In this document: positions 51,158-63,600 of the stretch, piece by piece
Numbering within the stretch: position 1 is the first letter of the stretch
Layout: every line of letters starts with the position of its first letter
Assembly: GCA_004794655.1 (NCBI GenBank)
Contig: SMMW01000005.1
Coordinates: 1,612,001-1,676,000 of the forward strand
Direction: 5' to 3'
Source of the DNA: Marisa cornuarietis
Taxonomy: Eukaryota; Mollusca; Gastropoda; Architaenioglossa; Ampullariidae
Length of the DNA: 64,000 nt
Notes under the pieces: model-generated
Told to the model about the DNA's origin: nothing
What the model saw: only the letters and a program-made list of their open reading frames with translations
The model's database searches: none
Position numbers and translations under genes: made by a program

Positions 51158-54100
51158 CGTGTACGTGTGCGTGTGTACGTGCGGCTATGAGTGTGTTTGT
51201 GTCTGTAGGTTTCAAGATTTTTGATAAATCATTCTTTACATCATGAGGATATCATGGAGTTATCAAGTTCAGCAGGAACAGAAGGACTTAATATGTTAAT
51301 AAGGCTGCCTGCACTTGTGTTTAGTCAACGGGTAACATGTTCTCATCAGTACTGAAATAAACAGATTGAGAAACAACAACTGTGATCTTGTTAAAAAGTT
51401 GAAATAAAAGTTACCGACTTTCGTGGGCTGACGGTGTGTTCGTTTGACTTACACGTGTGTTCTTTAATATTTACATAAAAAGACACATACAACGTGACCA
51501 ACGTGAATTTTTTTCCCTGTTTTGTGATGTTTTGAGAGCCAGTATTGGTTGCTTCTGAGAACTTTTCAATGTGTTTATCTGTATACAAATAGAAGATTTG
51601 TTCATTCTTCTTTTTTCTTTTCTTTATTCCTTCTTTGTTAACTTCGTTTCAACCTCCATTTCAATCTTTCTTTATTTCTTCTTTTCTTCCTTATCTATCG
51701 CCTTCCAGGCTAATGTATTGACTTAAGTGTAAAAGGTGGTGTGAAAGGGAAATAGTAAACAGTTAGTGTTTAGGTTTTGTTGGCTGACTGAGTTTTAAGC
51801 TCAGCTAATTTACTAGGCAGTACGTTCTCGCCATTATCACTAATTCTTCATATTTCTTCTTTAGAACCACCCAACAATATAAACATTTACAACATAATAT
51901 TAGCTGTTGTGCCTGGGGTCATCGTCTTAGTCGTCATCTCACTCGTTATCTGCCTCATCATAAAGAAAAAAAGTAAAGGTGCGTTATTTTTCTTTTTAAC
52001 TTGAATTTGTCCGCCTGTCTGCTGGAGTTTAGAAAATTTTGAATCTTTATACAGATGTGAACTTACTGGCAAAAACCAACACTTGATTGCATATAAATTT
52101 AGTGTTTTGAAAAGTAGATTGGACTGTCCGTGTTTTCTTTTGTACCTGAGTTTGTTTTTCTCACAAAATGTAAGGAATGGGGAGCTGTTGTCTTGTGTAA
52201 ATGAGAGAGTGAAAAACGGCCGATAGGATGGAGGGAGGGAGGGAGGGAGGGAGGGAGCATTTAAGTTGATGAGTCATGACAAACAAAATGCTAAATGTTA
52301 CAAAAGTACTGACAAAACATTTCAGGGGTATTCGTCGAGATGTTTTTTTAAGCAAGGGAAATATTCAATTCTTCTTTATTCATCCTGTTATCATTTCCTT
52401 GTTTTATGTTTTTCGTGCAGACGGGCGGAGAAAGGAAAGTAACTTCACGCTGTATGTGGATCCCCGGGATATCGGTTTGTACAACTTGCTCGCTTTTCAG
52501 TTTTGCATGTTCAATAAGGCCTGTCCTCAAGATGAAACTACAAACAATATTAGTGAATGCGTGGCAAATACTTTCCTTGTAGGGTCTTGGCCTTTCTCTT
52601 GAGGAAGCATGTTTCCTTTAGACTAAAAGTACGTGACAATAAATCAAAGTACTCCAGCAAATAAAAAAAGTAAAATAATATACAATGTACTTTTATGTCC
52701 AGTTTCGGGTTTGTTGCTGTCTTTGTTTGTGTTGCTTAGCTGTTATTTTTTTATTTATTTTGCTTCCTTTGCTTTATTTCTTTAGTTTGTTTTTAAGTTT
52801 TGTTTTTCTTACTATACACTCGAACCTCGCTATCCAAACTTACATTACCAACTTACAGCTAAAATATCTGGCTAATATTCGAGCTTCATAATGTAAACAA
52901 TAGCTCTAACAAATTGGAGCCCTAAAATTTCATGCGAAAATTTGAAATCGGCATCGAGCTGAATGAAGCTGTGCTCGGATATGCACAGTGGTTGGACATA
53001 AAGATGGCGCTTCAATGATTTTTTCTAAATAAATTTTTGCGTGTCAGACCCGTGGTCATCTGCGTTAAAGGTTTTTACAAAACGATAAAAGGCCTGCAAA
53101 TAACAGTTTTCTTGTCATCGACGATGTTTATTTGAAGGAAAGTTCCACAACTGCCCAGACGTGACTGACATCTTTGACTCTTTACCCATCTCCTCCACTT
53201 CTGTTATAGAGGTGAATAACCTAAACTTTTTTTATTTTACATGCAATTGCTTCATTATAGCGACAGTGTTATTTTATTTTTTATATTATGTTGACATCAT
53301 TGATTGAGATATGTAAATATCTAGATAAACTTTATTTAAGTGAGAGTAATTTCAACATTCCATCACAAAGCTTTATTCTCGTAAGAATAATTTAACTATG
53401 GCTTTCGCTACCCAAAGATTTGATATCCAAACCGTTTTCTGTAACGAGGTAATTAAGATAGCGATGTTCGACTGCACCTGTACATCGTTGTCAGAAATGT
53501 AAATCTTTTTCTCCTATCTCTCGTGTATTTAATTTTATTGAAGACGTTGTGGACTGCCATTTTCTGCCAGGATGCCTCCTCCAAGACTCACTCCAATGTA
53601 GACAGTAGAATATTCTGCCGTTGGACAGAATACTGGTACCCTTCTTCCTTCCCAAACCGAAATGTTCGTGCAGGGACAGCAAATACAACAGCGACTAGAA
53701 CGATGTCAACACAGTCACAAAACTCAAGATGATGCGATATTAAAAGAATATTTTATTTACTAAAAGACTAGTGCATACAGCTGTGTTAATTTTTCTCATC
53801 TGCCTTGTACAGGATATTTACGAGTACTGTCTTGTGATTGATTCTGTACCAGTTCTCTTGACGATGGATGATGTCCCGACTGCAGCCAATACCAGGATAC
53901 AACAGAACTGTTTTGTAGGATCAGAACAAGATGAAAGTACAGGTACGCGGCTGTGACACAGCGGAGAAACTCTATGTTTCACATTTTGTAATAGTGAAGA
54001 CGATTGGTATGCCTATTCGTGCGTGCGTGTGTATGCGTATGTATGTGTTTGTATGCGTGCGTGTGTTTATGAGTGTGTATGTATATGTTCTTTTCTTCTT

Positions 54101-54608
54101 ATGGAATTCTTATGAAAGACAGTTCTCTTTCAGTACCAGCTCACCTGGTGACGGAAGAGATGGAGGCTGAATATGTACAAATACAGGAATCTGAGAGCTT
54201 TGTGCATAATGCCGTGGACAACTCATTGTGGAAATCGCGGTGCGATGACCACCCTGATCAAGACGATGACCAAAGCACCGAGAAAACGAAGGGAAGAAAT
54301 CACGGAACCAACGGTAGGATTAACGGCCCACAAGAATTTTAATAGCTTCGAACTTGGGTGGCTGTTAAAGATTTGACAACTTTAAACCTTGTGTTGACGT
54401 GAGAAAGAATATTTGTGTTCAGAAATAATTCAACAAATGCTTAAATGGTATTGCTAAGGGCCTCTAAAACTTTGACCTTTATTTTTCTGAGCGGCCACAG
54501 AGATGGTGAACCCGTATTTAGCAGCGAAAGATTTACAAAGGAGACCTTTTGATCCAGGTCAACAAAATCAGGTTTCTGCAATGGTAAGTATTCCTGGTGC
54601 GTGCGTGC

Positions 54609-54659
<51 letters not shown>

Positions 54660-55279
54660 ATGTACTTGACTATGTGTGTATGTTTGTGAGCATGTTTCCA
54701 GCTGTCGTCTCTTAGCATTGTGTTTGTAAGTGATTTCTATATATCTTATGCCCTATTCTTTCACATTAATTTAACTTGTCTTCCAGTATTTTTCCTCTTA
54801 CTTTATGTACAGAAAAAATTGTTTTATCCAGTGGTTATACACTCTTCCCATTCATTTGCACCAAAATTTCAAACAGAAGTGTTTCAGAAATCAAACTTTT
54901 TCACTTATGACATACTTTTTTAACAATCATTGCAGTAGTTTAAAAAAGACTCAGAACTATTGACAAACAAAAAAGTTTGTAATCACAGAAAATGTCTACA
55001 ATCGAAGAATCGAACGATGACATCGCGGACAACCCACCAGATGGGTCTCCAGCTCTTGTAAATCACGAATCCATGATCGTAGGTCTGTCGCCAAGGCAAC
55101 TGAAATCCGCTTTGCATACCGAAGTTGTGAAAACTGCCGTGAGTTCAGAGACTGGCGGTGCACGTGGACAAACATTCGGTGACGGGCTGATGTCCGAATC
55201 GTCCTGCTTCCCCGAGGGCCAGCAGTGGGAAGATTTGCACGTGCATGAAGCAGTATACTCTCTAGCTTTGCCCACCTGA
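48943..55279 (+). CDS. Gene G: class I Ig-like receptor with long cytoplasmic tail
   Basis: Ectodomain and TM exons are clear: 48943-49030 (signal peptide; WLLLLLGLSAVKG), 49340-49714 (V-like; SFTCRSEGNIQWKLLI, NGSLWCDIV), 50311-50438 and 50789-50984 (split second Ig-like domain; NVSCVIGSVYSSRRIYKC, VSGFCQFN, SPGGRNYSV), 51865-51978 (TM; IILAVVPGVIVLVVISLVIC then IKKKSK). Tail exon 52421 onward (RRKESNFTLYVDPRD) can read to a stop at 52600-52602, with AATAAA at 52638, giving a short form. Further tail exons with good splice sites follow: 53813-53942 (IYEYCLVIDSVPVL), 54134-54313 (EMEAEYVQIQES, acidic), 54501-54583 (VNPYLAAKDL) and 54989-55279 (stop TGA). The junction from the 52421 exon to 53813 is not settled, because exon 53813 needs a phase-0 donor and only a weak one (TAT|GTGGAT) exists. 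The long tail would hold several tyrosines, suggesting signalling. Confidence 0.74.
49142..49190. repeat. (GT)n(GA)n compound microsatellite
   Basis: About 20 bp GT followed by about 28 bp GA repeats in intron 1 of gene G. Confidence 0.9.
51090..51152. repeat. (GT)n microsatellite
   Basis: About 63 bp of GT repeats in the gene G intron before the TM exon. Confidence 0.96.
52638..52643 (+). terminator. Candidate poly(A) signal for short-tail form of gene G
   Basis: AATAAA 36 bp after the stop that ends the unspliced 52421 exon. It would allow a transcript with a 59-codon tail exon in place of the long spliced tail. Confidence 0.4.
52815..53482. mobile_element. Non-autonomous DNA transposon with inverted termini (pogo/Tigger-like)
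   Basis: The left end ACTCGAACCTCGCTATCCAA and right end (reverse complement) CAGTCGAACATCGCTATC match in 15 of 16 core positions. A terminal 'TCGAACcTCGcTATc' with TA flanks is typical of pogo/Tigger-type elements and their MITEs. The 650-bp interior has no transposase frame. It lies in the gene G tail region, between tail exons. A possibly related internal piece (TCTCGTTATCCAAATCGTTTT) occurs near 47023. Confidence 0.65.
54613..54656. repeat. (GT)n microsatellite
   Basis: About 44 bp of GT repeats shortly after the gene G tail exon donor at 54584. Confidence 0.95.
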
Positions 55280-55947
55280 GCGACTTCCTCCACCCCACTG
55301 ACAGACCAACAGCATGAGAAAAAAATGTTGGACAATGAGTTTCAAAACCATTACTCAGCAAACATGCTTCCTGATGTAGTACTTCAGCACTTGAGTATGA
55401 AGCAACAAATGTCAATTTCCCTTTTAATTCAAATGTGTACTCAGTAAAAAAAAATGTAGATGGAGATTGATGTAATGCTTTCACTGAGGTTCATTATTTT
55501 CAAGTAAAGCTACATCGTTGTTACAAAAGTTGATTGTATACAATGGAATATAGAGGGTACTGCATTTTTAAATGGGTGGAACAGCATCGGGTGCTATTAC
55601 GGTTGACTAGGTGTCCAAAATGTGTGATTAACAGTTCGATCGAATGTTTTTATGTTTGATATTTTAGGTATGTCAAAACCTTACAGTCGTATGTAGATCT
55701 CAGGGTAAGCATTACCATGAGGCCAATGCCACCACAGATGCTTAAGTCGGCGTCTACTACCAAGATGGTGACTCATAATGTAACGTCTACAGCGTAGTCA
55801 TCAAACAATACTGGGAATTGAAACCACTCTATCTGTCAAGAGGAATTATGTTTGTATTAAATAGTTGTTAATATTAATCATGAATATTTACTTTTAATGT
55901 TCATTTGTGTAGATATAATTTGCTCACTCACTCACGCTCTCTCTCTC

Positions 55948-56035
<88 letters not shown>

Positions 56036-58084
56036 TTCTTGCTACATATCGTTAATCTCATCTGGCATTCTATAGCTGTGACTGTAGTAAGTGCATGTAT
56101 CGCCATACTGTGTTTGCTCCACATTATGGTCCATGTCGATGCCATGGTTTTTTTTTCTTTACTGAGGATGAACATAAAATGTAGTAGATTTTGATTATTG
56201 CAAATTTGTTGCACCTTTAAGTGCTTTGTAGCATAAAGAGTGATCTCTTCCTTTAGGAGAGTGTTTAGCTTAATTCTCTTCTACAAGATATTTATATCGG
56301 CAGAGTTCTTATTAATCTTCTACACCTACGTGAGAATTTTATGATACAAGAATTCTCACCCTTTTGTCATGCGCTGGCTTTTCTCTCGTGACGATGAACA
56401 GGGAAATGATAGGTGCATTGTGCGGGTGTCCTAATTTCGAGTGCATGTCCCCAAAAAGGGATTAAAGGAAACTATGAGGCCCAGATGGTGCTTTGTTGTT
56501 CTCTGCACCAGTTTTTCAACCCCAACCCCTCTAAAAAAAAAGAGATTTGATGAAACTGTGTTTACTTTCCTGGTGCCACATACATTTCCGTCAGTCCCAG
56601 CCCATGTTTTGTAACTCCCTCCAACAATCCCAACATATGTTCATTATCTCATTTAAATAACTTTCACAAACTTGTAATATTCTTTTTCAGACAAAAGTAA
56701 TACAAACTGGCACATTTTGCACAATTTAATTTCTTTAACTTCTTATATCAAAAATTACGTGGAAATTTACAAATTATTCGGGATTTACCACAGTATGCAC
56801 TTTCGGAAGTACTACAAAATGCACAAAAATGAAGAAACTTATTTTTTCAAATCAGACCGTAAGTTCCTCCATCAAGCAGTCTATTGATCGATTATTTATT
56901 CACTCAATCAATTATTCAAAACATCAAGAGGATTATATTTACATACATATTGATGTACGTTCAGTATCATGCACTTTGGGGGTCAGTATATGTAGATGGG
57001 GAAAGAATAACTACAATTTTACTCCTCACAAAAATTAAGATCACTCCTTAACAAGTTGCTACAAGTTTTGCATCTCTATACTCTACACCAAAATTTAAAA
57101 TAAATTAAAACATATCTATCTATCTATTTTTCAATACATTGCTTGACAGCCTTTCTAAATTATTATTTTTATATAGATTTTCATATTGCAATGGTTCTAC
57201 TATCTACAAAGTGTGATGTGATATAGTTTTTAATACACCTTCTACTACATTAGATTAAAAAATGTATATTTTGTATTTTTTCTATCCCTTGTATACTTTT
57301 GCATACTAATTTATTCTACTTACAGCTTTGCTTCAAAAGGAACACTTTGTTGTAATATTTTCTTCTTTCAATGAACAATAAAATATTTTTAACTTACTGA
57401 CATAATTGTCAAGACGTAAATAAACAAAACGCATCAACTTGTTTTTGAATAAGCCAAAATAAAATGCTTTTCATATTAAATACTCTGATTAGTCTGGGAG
57501 TGAAACTGTGACCAACATTTCAGTCATTTACACCAGCTGCGTCCAAAATCTTTGATTCTCATTTTTATAAACAAGGTGGATATATGTCGTTTCCTTATAA
57601 ATTAATAAGCTCATGTTTCTGGCTGTATTATTAATTAATACAGTACAATAATAGGAAGAAGAAATAGCTGCTTCTTAAGGGAAGTGCAAAATGCATGACC
57701 AAGAACTTACACAACTTTATCACATTATATCTATATACATAATGTCTATACAGAAAACATTATGCGCATGCTTTGTAACATTATTATTATTATTATTATT
57801 CTGTTGTTGTTTATACCCACCTTTGGCTCTGGCACGTAAATAAACAAAATCTTCGTCACTTTCTCTCTCTCTCTGTATATATATATATATATCTGTGTGT
57901 ATATGTTATTTATTCACTTGTGTGTTTGTCTGATATATTTATAACAGTATTTGCATTTATTTAATCAGTTGTCAATGTAAACTAAAAAGAATTACTAGGC
58001 GTGTTACAAAACAAACTGATGCAAACAGGTACATGCTGACAGATGAAGCGGACATTCATGTGCACAAAGAATGTTAATATTCTG
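55280..58084. other. Gene G 3' flank, no gene recognised
   Basis: AT-rich sequence with a GT microsatellite (55963-56033) and short AT and CT tracts. No exon or mobile-element protein is recognised. The missing last exon of the - strand HtrL-like gene could lie here or in 58.3-60.6 kb but was not found. Confidence 0.4.
55963..56033. repeat. (TG)n microsatellite
   Basis: About 71 bp of TG repeats preceded by short CT and AT runs. Confidence 0.97.
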
Positions 58085-58345
58085 AAAAAGTTCATGGGCC
58101 TCAACTCGGCCTTACTTGGGCTTAAAATGGGCCCTGCATGGTAAGCCGCTCATGGGCCCACGCGTGTTTTGCCCATGGGACCACCTCAGGCCCGAAGTGG
58201 GCAGCCCATTACAGAAGTGGGCAGCCCATAAAAATACCACCTTCATGAAGTGGTTTGCCCACCTCTACACCACCAACATCCCACCCTCAAGTGGGCAGCC
58301 CATCTTAAATTTAATGCTTTCGTTTGCCCAGAGTTCTAATGATGT
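58085..58345. repeat. GC-rich internally repetitive stretch with GGGCAGCCCA units
   Basis: AGTGGGCAGCCCAT recurs at about 58196, 58217 and 58290, with related CATGGGCC/GGCCCATG units between. The motif is partly palindromic (TGGGC..GCCCA). The surroundings are AT-rich, so it stands out. Its origin is unknown. Confidence 0.6.
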
Positions 58346-58611
58346 GAGAAACATCCTCAGTAGGATAAACGAGCTGAAAAAAAAGCTGTTAAGGACGCAA
58401 CTACATTCTTTCAACACAGGTCTACCACACACTCGCAGACTGTCTTTTAGTTTGTGCTTCTATGGTCAGCAGTGAAAAAAACCCAACACATCAAATAAAT
58501 CCAGCGGTGATATTTTTATTTAAAACACACATATAAAATACAGCATAATTGACATGGTTTTGAATATTGGATTTTGTTTTCATTCTTTGGTCTACACGCT
58601 TCGATTTCCAC

Positions 58612-58612
<1 letters not shown>

Positions 58613-58684
<72 letters not shown>

Positions 58685-58700
58685 TGTGTGTGTGTGTATG
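58613..58700. repeat. (GT)n microsatellite
   Basis: About 88 bp of GT repeats with two GTAT interruptions. Confidence 0.96.
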
Positions 58701-59779
58701 TTTTAACTTGTTAACTCGACAAGTGCTGATAAAAGGTCGTTGGGGTTTGGGTTAGGGTTTAGTTGTAGGTTTTTGTTCTGGCAAATTTCTTGAGCAGTTG
58801 AAAACCCTCTGTTGAGGTCAATGTTTGGTTGTCGGGAACCCCGCTGAGTTTTTTGCACATGCGTAGAATAGGTCAGTGGCAAAATTTCGTGGCAAAAATA
58901 TCGCCACATTAGGAACACTTCCCTCCATTTGCAATGTTCGATCTCGTACTTTCACATTTTCAGTGACTTTTAGACAAATTGACGATTTTACCCCTCATAC
59001 GAGTTGATCGACTATTGCCAAGAGTCGATTCGACTACCTCTATGTGATGGATCAGGTACCATTCCCTTCGACTCTTGTCTTTTGCTCAACGCTGTCTCCC
59101 TTTTGATTTCACGTCCCACTCCACTGCTGCAGCCCGAGATGACTTGGTTCGCAAGACGATAAGGTTAAAGATCATTTAACTTGACGAAGGAGCGACCTCC
59201 CCAGCCAGAACCATTCGTTGATCTCCGGTGTGACATCAATGCCTGCCGACAGGTTGACTTCTTGTTTTCCCGCCCATGTTGCGCTGGCATAAAGTGTCTG
59301 CAAAGGGATTGCTTACCTTTACACAATGGCATACAGTGACTTGCTTCCCCTTACATAGTAATGATCTTATTTACATTGGTGAACTATTCAAGGGAGATTA
59401 CTTCTCTCAAAGGGGGACAACCTGCTCAAATTACATGCATGGTGTTCAGGAAGAGAGTTTATTTCCCTTTCACAATAAGAGGTGCATGATCACAGACTGT
59501 GTGCACGGCCTTCCAAAGAACTTCCCTAAATTGTGTTCTTATATAGATTCGCAAAATCGATTACTCCCCTTTGACCCACTCGTGCATGGGTCTCATAAGG
59601 GTTCACTTTCTTTTTCCACATCTTTTACACTATATCGTACCCTTGACTCTCTACGCATTATCCTGTACACGTTATCCTTCACATGCTAACCTGTAGACAT
59701 TACCGCTTACACTCTACTCATTAACCGATGTCTTTATCTGACTGGCTCTCCTTGTCTGAACCTGTCTGCACATCTTCTC

Positions 59780-59925
59780 TTTCTTATTGTTCTACTTTCC
59801 CAACTCTCTACGGAGTCACGTACCCACGTCATAGCTGAGACAAATGGGGAAAGAACGTTGCGTCACACAGGTATTGAACCGCTAACGTGTGCGCCTTTGG
59901 GTTTGAGTGCCCTTGCTCTGAAAAC
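59780..59925 (-). mobile_element. Degraded tRNA-derived SINE
   Basis: Reverse-strand SINE-like body (CAACTCTCTACGGAGTCACG) and a B-box complement (GGTATTGAACC). It is related to but diverged from family 1. Confidence 0.45.
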
Positions 59926-60376
59926 AAAGCTGTCCACTGTCCCTTGCTTGTTTAGTAATAGACAAAAAGGTACGTTAGTTAGTTTAACTGAATATTGTTT
60001 CAGCTTTCTTATGCACTGGTGTTTATTTCTACAGTATTCCTTTATTTAATATTCATTAGCTATAGATTAACCTTCGAACTCTTTCATTGCCTCTTTCGAC
60101 ACGAAGCTCAAGCGACATGTTTTCCTTGTCTCTTTCGACCCCAAAGCTCAGCTAAGCAGCTGTATGTAAAGGTTGGTAAAACGCTTTGCCGGAATCATTT
60201 TTCAACCCTGAACCTATTTTACAAGTATGCTCACGTTCCACTTATGTTTAATTATATTCAAATTATGTTCCTAGTCATTTGAAGCGCGATTTTTTCCATT
60301 TAGGATGACAGAAAACGCAAATCGACGTTGATCTTTTATCCTCCTAAACCAGGTTCAGACCAGAAAGAATTTCCTA

Positions 60377-60530
60377 TTAAGACATCACCCTTTTACACCC
60401 TACTCTTTAAACTCTACCCTTTACACTCTACCATTGACACACTACGCTTTACACTGTCCCCATTACAGACTACCCTATATGTTTCATTCTCCACAGACGG
60501 TTTACACTACCCCCTTTACATAATGTGATC
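60377..60530. repeat. Repeat flanking the HtrL-like exon (left copy)
   Basis: TTTTACACCCTACTC..TAAACTCTACCCTT, GACACACTACGCTTTACAC and CAGACTACCC.ATATGTTTC repeat in the same order at 60889-61126. The two copies bracket the exon at 60679-60855. Confidence 0.75.
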
Positions 60531-60678
60531 CACGCTCTGGAGAAATTTCCCCCCCCCCCACCACCACTCCAAGAAAAAAAATACTTTTCGTTTTCAAGGA
60601 TGAGTTGGGGTAGGGAGGAGTGTGAGAAAGTACAGTAAAGCATTCTGGAAACATGGTTCACGTTGGATCTCCACCCAC

Positions 60679-63600
60679 CTGCTGGTCTGTAGAGCACAGG
60701 TGACGCCGAAACAGGAAGAAGGTGACGGTGCGCCTGTACTCCGCACAGAACGTCACCATGGCGCCGCGCGCCGCTAGGAACATCCCTCCGCCTACCCACA
60801 CGCGGTCCGTGTAGAAGATGTCTCGAGGCGTCAGGCTGAAGTCGGGGCGAAACACCTGATCACGAAATCAGAGCCAGAAAGAATTTCCTGATTAAGACAT
60901 AACACTTTTACACCCTACTCTGTAAACTCTACCCTTGACACACTACGCTTTACACAGTCCCCATCACAGACTACCCGTTATGTTTCATTCTCAACAGACA
61001 GTTTACACTACCCCCTTCACAGACTACCCGTTATGTTTCATTCTCAACAGACAGTTTACACTACCCCCTTTACAGACTACCCGTTATGTTTCATTCTCCA
61101 CAGACACTTTACACTACCCCCTGCTCTGTTCATTTATTTACAAAATTCTACAAGATTTCATTTTTCTTCTCTGTCTGTCTGCAGGCATCATACGTACGTA
61201 TATGTGCGTTTGTGTTAAGTCTGTACTTATGCGTTAAGATGAACAATTGAAGTTTGAATAGAAAGAGGTTTTTGAAGAGGTAGTTAAAGAAGAAAAATCT
61301 AACTAATAACATTTATATGAAAACGGATTAAATTAATATTTATGTTAGCATTCATTTTAAACTAAAATTAATATTTTGAGGTGAAAAACTGAGAAATAGA
61401 GAGAGATAGGAGTGGAATGAGGAGAGAGAGACCTAAAATACCGAATCTGAGACCAGTTCAAATTTTGTGAAATCTTCAAAACAAACAGTAGAACTTGGTT
61501 AAACTGATTAAGCAACATTTTACTCTTTAATTTCCTTTGTGTATGTGAGAGAGTGAGGGTGAGTGGAACAAGATGAGAAAGAGAGAGAGAGCAAAAAAGT
61601 TGAGACGAGAAAACCGAATCTGAGACCAGTGAGTTCAGATTTTGGAAAATCGAAGAAAGTGACCTGTAGATATTTCCCTCCCCACTCGTTTAGTGTTAAA
61701 CGATAACAGTATCAGCAACATTTCAAAACCGAATAAGGTTATCGCATTCTCAGTTTTTATATTAGGCTAAAACCTTTCTAATTAACAATTAGTAGAGCTT
61801 CGTTCACCTGATTAAACAGCACTTTAGTCTCACTGATTTCCTTCGGGATTGTGATACAGTAGTCTGCTGTTGTATTACCCAAATCACGGAAGTAGCCGAT
61901 GTCTATCCAAGCGACGAAGTGTGATGTCACCAGGGGTGGATGTCGTGACAGGGCGTCCTCTAGACACGCGTACTTCGAGTGCATGGCACAAGAATATTCG
62001 GGTACCTCTGTGTTGGGTGGATAGTTCGGGTAGTCCTGCCTTGAGTACAGGCGAGCGATTGGGTCCCTCAGTTTGAATGACCACAGTGTGGACCTGCAAA
62101 AAAATGCACGTCTCAGTATGTGTGAATGTGAATGTGTATATGCGTATGTCTTTATCTGTGTGTGATTATATCTTTATGTCTTAATGAAGATGTGTGTATG
62201 TGCGACTGTGTTTGTACGTGTATATAAGAATATGTTTGCATGTGGGTATAATATGTATATCTTCATATATTTGAATGTGGCTATATGCGTACATCTAGAT
62301 GTGAATGTCTGTTTGTGGGCGCTGTTTGTGTTAATAATAATGGTAATAATGGTAATAATATGTGATTTATACAGCGCATAATCCCACTCACGAAGGAGCT
62401 TGCTCTCAACTAGGAGACCTGGACGGAATACAAAGGATGGAAGGAGAAACAACTACGCAGACAACAAATATTAAAAGACAGACATAGAAGACACAAAGAG
62501 GAATCAGGGAACAAACAGTAAGGACGGAGAGTATAAGAAATCGGTAGAAGAAGACGAGTAGGTGGACTAGTCAATTGACTATAATCACCAGTATTGACAA
62601 CTATGCTGATTGGTGTAAGGAGTAATGCTCATTGTACAGATGTGTTTTATTGCACGTTTAAAAGATTTGATGGTGGGCAGATGGCGGATATGGAAGAGAA
62701 GAGAGTTCCACTGTTTTGCAGCACAGTAACTAACAATCCGGTGACCATATGTGGTTGTTCTGGTGACATGGATAGAGAGCATACAGTCATCAGACAACCT
62801 CTAACAGCAACACAGGCATTCAATGGACCTTTGCCATGCAACTTGAAGATCTCGACTTTGCAGACGACATCAGCCTGCTGTCCCACAAGCAACAACATGC
62901 ACAGACAAAGCTCACTCGGCTCTCAGAAGAAGCAGCGACAACTGGCCTGACAATCAACATCAAGAAGACAGAGGTAATGCGGATCAACAATAAGCAAGAA
63001 GCCCCACTTCAGCTACACGGGGAATGTATTACAGAGACTGACCGCTTCACCTACCTAGGCAGCATAGTCACCAAAGATGGAGGTGCTGATGAAGATGTCA
63101 GAAGCAGAATAAATAAAGCCAGGCAAGCATTCCACATCCTGCGACCCATCTGGAATTCCAAGGCACTATCTCAACATACCAAGATCCGCATCTTTCATAC
63201 GAACGTAAAATCTGTCCTTCTATATGGGTATGAGACATGGCGTGTAACAAACAACATCACCAGGAAGATTCAAACATTCATAAACAGATGTCTGCGGCAC
63301 ATTTTCAACATCAGATGGCCCGAGAGAATCTCCAATGCATACCTGTGGGAGAGAGCCAACCAGAAACCTGCCAGCCAAGACATCAAGAAGCGAAAGTGGG
63401 GCTGGATCGGCCACACCCTGCGAAAGCCGGCCGAAAATCTAACACGACAAGCTCTGGACTGGAACCCACAGGGGAGACGCAGGGTTGGGAGACCAGGACA
63501 GACGTGGAGAAGATCGGTCCACGGCGAGGCGGAGGCAGCTGGAATGACATGGACCCAACTGGGGAGGGAGGCCCAGAACCGGGTTCGCTGGCGTGGTGTA

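Noticed and set aside
53572..53731. Candidate extra tail exon of gene G (DASSKTHSNVDSR...)
   Set aside because: It lies after a good acceptor, but no donor restores the phase required by the next exon, and it may be non-coding.
6340..55279. FREP-type (Ig plus fibrinogen) genes known from snails
   Set aside because: No fibrinogen-like domain was seen in any frame; the units are TM proteins or incomplete.
9001..58700. Open frames rich in Val-Cys or Thr-His repeats at many places
   Set aside because: They are translations of GT/CA microsatellites, open in several frames on both strands.
60967..61126. CRISPR-like regular repeats
   Set aside because: The 53-bp units are contiguous tandem repeats without unique spacers, in animal DNA.
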